7,341 bases of DNA from the NCBI GenBank assembly GCA_945872375.1, contig CAMBYR010000098.1, positions 1-7,341 on the forward strand, written 5' to 3'. Below, piece after piece: positions 6,321 to 7,341 of the stretch (the stretch's first letter is position 1; each line of letters opens with the position of its first letter). The translations under genes were made by a program, and so were the position numbers. The DNA is from an uncultured Blautia sp. Lineage in GTDB: Bacteria > Bacillota > Clostridia > Lachnospirales > Lachnospiraceae. A model generated the notes under the pieces. It saw nothing but the letters and a program-made list of their open reading frames with translations. It was not told the DNA's origin and did not search any database.

Positions 6321-6986
6321 TCAGTTGGCAACTTTTACCATGCTGTGGCGTACCACAAAATCTTTATACATATAACCTTTTTGGAACTCTTCCACTACTA
6401 TGTTCTCTCCTGCTTCTTCATCTTCCACATGCATCACTGCATTATGAAAATCCGGATTGAACTCGGTGCCTACAGCCTCAATGGGTTTTACGCCCATTTC
6501 ATCAAGAGTGGTAAGAAATTGTTTATAGATTTTTTCCATTCCCTGTACAAAAGGATCTTCACTGCCTTCTGCTGTAGCAAGACCTCTTTCAAAGTTATCT
6601 ACAATCGGAAGGATCTTTTCCACAATGTCTTTTGCACCAATGATATACATACTTGCTTTTTCTTTTTCTGTACGCTTTCTGTAATTATCAAACTCTGCCA
6701 TCTGACGTTTTACCTGATCGGTAAGTTCTTCAATCTTTTCATCTTTTTTATCTTTCTTTTCTTTTTTCTTTCCGAAGAACTTTTTCTCTTTTGTCTCTTC
6801 CGAAGAATCTGCCTTTTCCTCTGTTTTTACTTCTTTTTCGTCACACTCGGATGATTCAGAGGTACTCTCACTTGCCTGCTCCTTGTTCTCAGGAGTTTCT
6901 TCGTCAGCAGAAGTTTCTTCCTGAGCAGCTGCTGTATTTACATCTTCTGTCATTTCCTCGGAAGGTTTTTTGTTTTCTTCTGTCAT
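6321..6986 (-). CDS. grpE: Nucleotide exchange factor GrpE
   Basis: GrpE is the dimeric co-chaperone that releases ADP from DnaK. The product has 221 residues, longer than the roughly 190 to 200 common for the family. The extra length is an N-terminal tail rich in Glu, Ser and Thr (about 1-66) followed by a Lys-rich patch (67-83). The dimerising helix then starts with KIEELTDQVKRQMAEFDNYRKR (84-105 overall, split by the conserved EFDNYRKR at 98-105). The core contains ILPIVDNFERGL (125-136) and FNPDFHNAV (176-184), and the wing ends with KGYMYKDFVVRHSMVKV (203-219), all matching the family pattern. The start is 18 bases after the hrcA stop, with AAAGGTGG about 10 bases before the ATG. It sits between hrcA and dnaK in the usual Bacillota order and should be heat-induced with them. 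Confidence 0.97.
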   Translation of the reverse strand: MTEENKKPSEEMTEDVNTAAAQEETSADEETPENKEQASESTSESSECDEKEVKTEEKADSSEETKEKKFFGKKKEKKDKKDEKIEELTDQVKRQMAEFDNYRKRTEKEKASMYIIGAKDIVEKILPIVDNFERGLATAEGSEDPFVQGMEKIYKQFLTTLDEMGVKPIEAVGTEFNPDFHNAVMHVEDEEAGENIVVEEFQKGYMYKDFVVRHSMVKVAN

Positions 6987-7004
6987 GTTTTACATTCCAC
7001 CTTT

Positions 7005-7341
7005 CTACGGCTTTTTGAATATATTATCCAACTGAACTTTCAGTGTTTTCAGGTTATCGACTACATTTTCGTAATCCATACGCTTTGGACCAATAATACC
7101 GATGGTACCTTTCATTCCGTCTCCCAAATCATAAGAGGCCGTCACCACGCTACAGTCTTTCATAGTGGAAATCGGTCCTTCATTTCCTATATATACCTGA
7201 ATTCCTGTATTCTCTCCCGAATCAGAGACGGTATCTTTAATCATTTCCACCAACTGTTTCTTTTCTTCAAATGCTGAAATCAATTCGCTGGCCTTACTGC
7301 TGTCTGCCAGTTCCGGATATTTGAAAATGTTGGTCGCTCCG
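7005..7341 (-). CDS. hrcA: Heat-inducible transcription repressor HrcA, 5' end missing
   Basis: HrcA binds the CIRCE inverted repeat and represses the dnaK and groE operons until stress titrates the chaperonin that helps it fold. Only the C-terminal 111 codons are present; the frame stays open to the right edge. The visible part starts GATNIFKYPE and continues with ELISAFEEKKQL, IQVYIGNEGP, SVVTASYDLGDGMKG and IIGPKRMDYENVV, the characteristic end of the family, then stops with FKKP and TAG. There is no true ATG in the visible part (an internal TTG at 7283 is just a Leu codon), so the start lies beyond the window. The N-terminal winged-helix DNA-binding domain and the CIRCE element upstream of the gene cannot be seen. 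It should be the first gene of the chaperone operon and repress its own transcription. Confidence 0.95.
   Translation of the reverse strand, partial: GATNIFKYPELADSSKASELISAFEEKKQLVEMIKDTVSDSGENTGIQVYIGNEGPISTMKDCSVVTASYDLGDGMKGTIGIIGPKRMDYENVVDNLKTLKVQLDNIFKKP

Noticed and set aside
6228..7341. CIRCE operator (TTAGCACTC-N9-GAGTGCTAA)
   Set aside because: No such inverted repeat was seen in any gap in the window. It is expected upstream of hrcA, beyond the right edge.

Overview
All genes in this window lie on the minus strand, so the biology reads from the right end (position 7341) to the left. The content is a Bacillota heat-shock chaperone operon followed by a set of translation-related housekeeping genes. 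In transcription order: hrcA (3' part only), grpE, dnaK, dnaJ, a rho-independent terminator, a PAP2-type membrane phosphatase, prmA, rsmE, and a class V cysteine desulfurase (5' part only). No tRNA, rRNA, CRISPR array, insertion sequence or phage gene is visible, and no gap between genes reaches 300 bases.

The organism is most likely a member of Bacillota, class Clostridia, probably Lachnospiraceae-like. The hrcA-grpE-dnaK-dnaJ order is typical of Gram-positive bacteria. DnaK lacks the insertion of about 25 residues that Gram-negative DnaK carries near residue 75. The continuation into prmA and rsmE is also common in Bacillota. The family-level placement is an inference from protein style and gene order, not a database result.

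Region 1 (7341 to about 3064) encodes the stress module. HrcA is the repressor that normally binds CIRCE operators; the operator itself should lie upstream of hrcA, outside the window. GrpE, DnaK and DnaJ form the Hsp70 folding machine: DnaJ delivers clients and stimulates ATP hydrolysis, and GrpE exchanges the nucleotide. Gaps between these genes are 18, 93 and 30 bases. The 93-base grpE-dnaK gap holds two alternative hairpins that share one arm. A 23-base imperfect hairpin and then a strong intrinsic terminator follow the dnaJ stop, so the chaperone transcript should largely end there.

Region 2 (about 3060 to 1) is tightly packed. The PAP2 gene overlaps prmA by 4 bases (ATGA), prmA and rsmE are 3 bases apart, and rsmE and the cysteine desulfurase gene are 2 bases apart, with ribosome binding sites lying inside the preceding genes. 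PrmA methylates ribosomal protein L11, RsmE methylates 16S rRNA, and the desulfurase provides sulfur, possibly for tRNA thiolation or Fe-S clusters. The PAP2 gene is the least expected member.

I found no convincing new biological system. The points worth a second look are the PAP2 gene and its non-ATG start, its divergent catalytic motif, the RNA structures beside dnaJ and dnaK, and the desulfurase at the end of the run.
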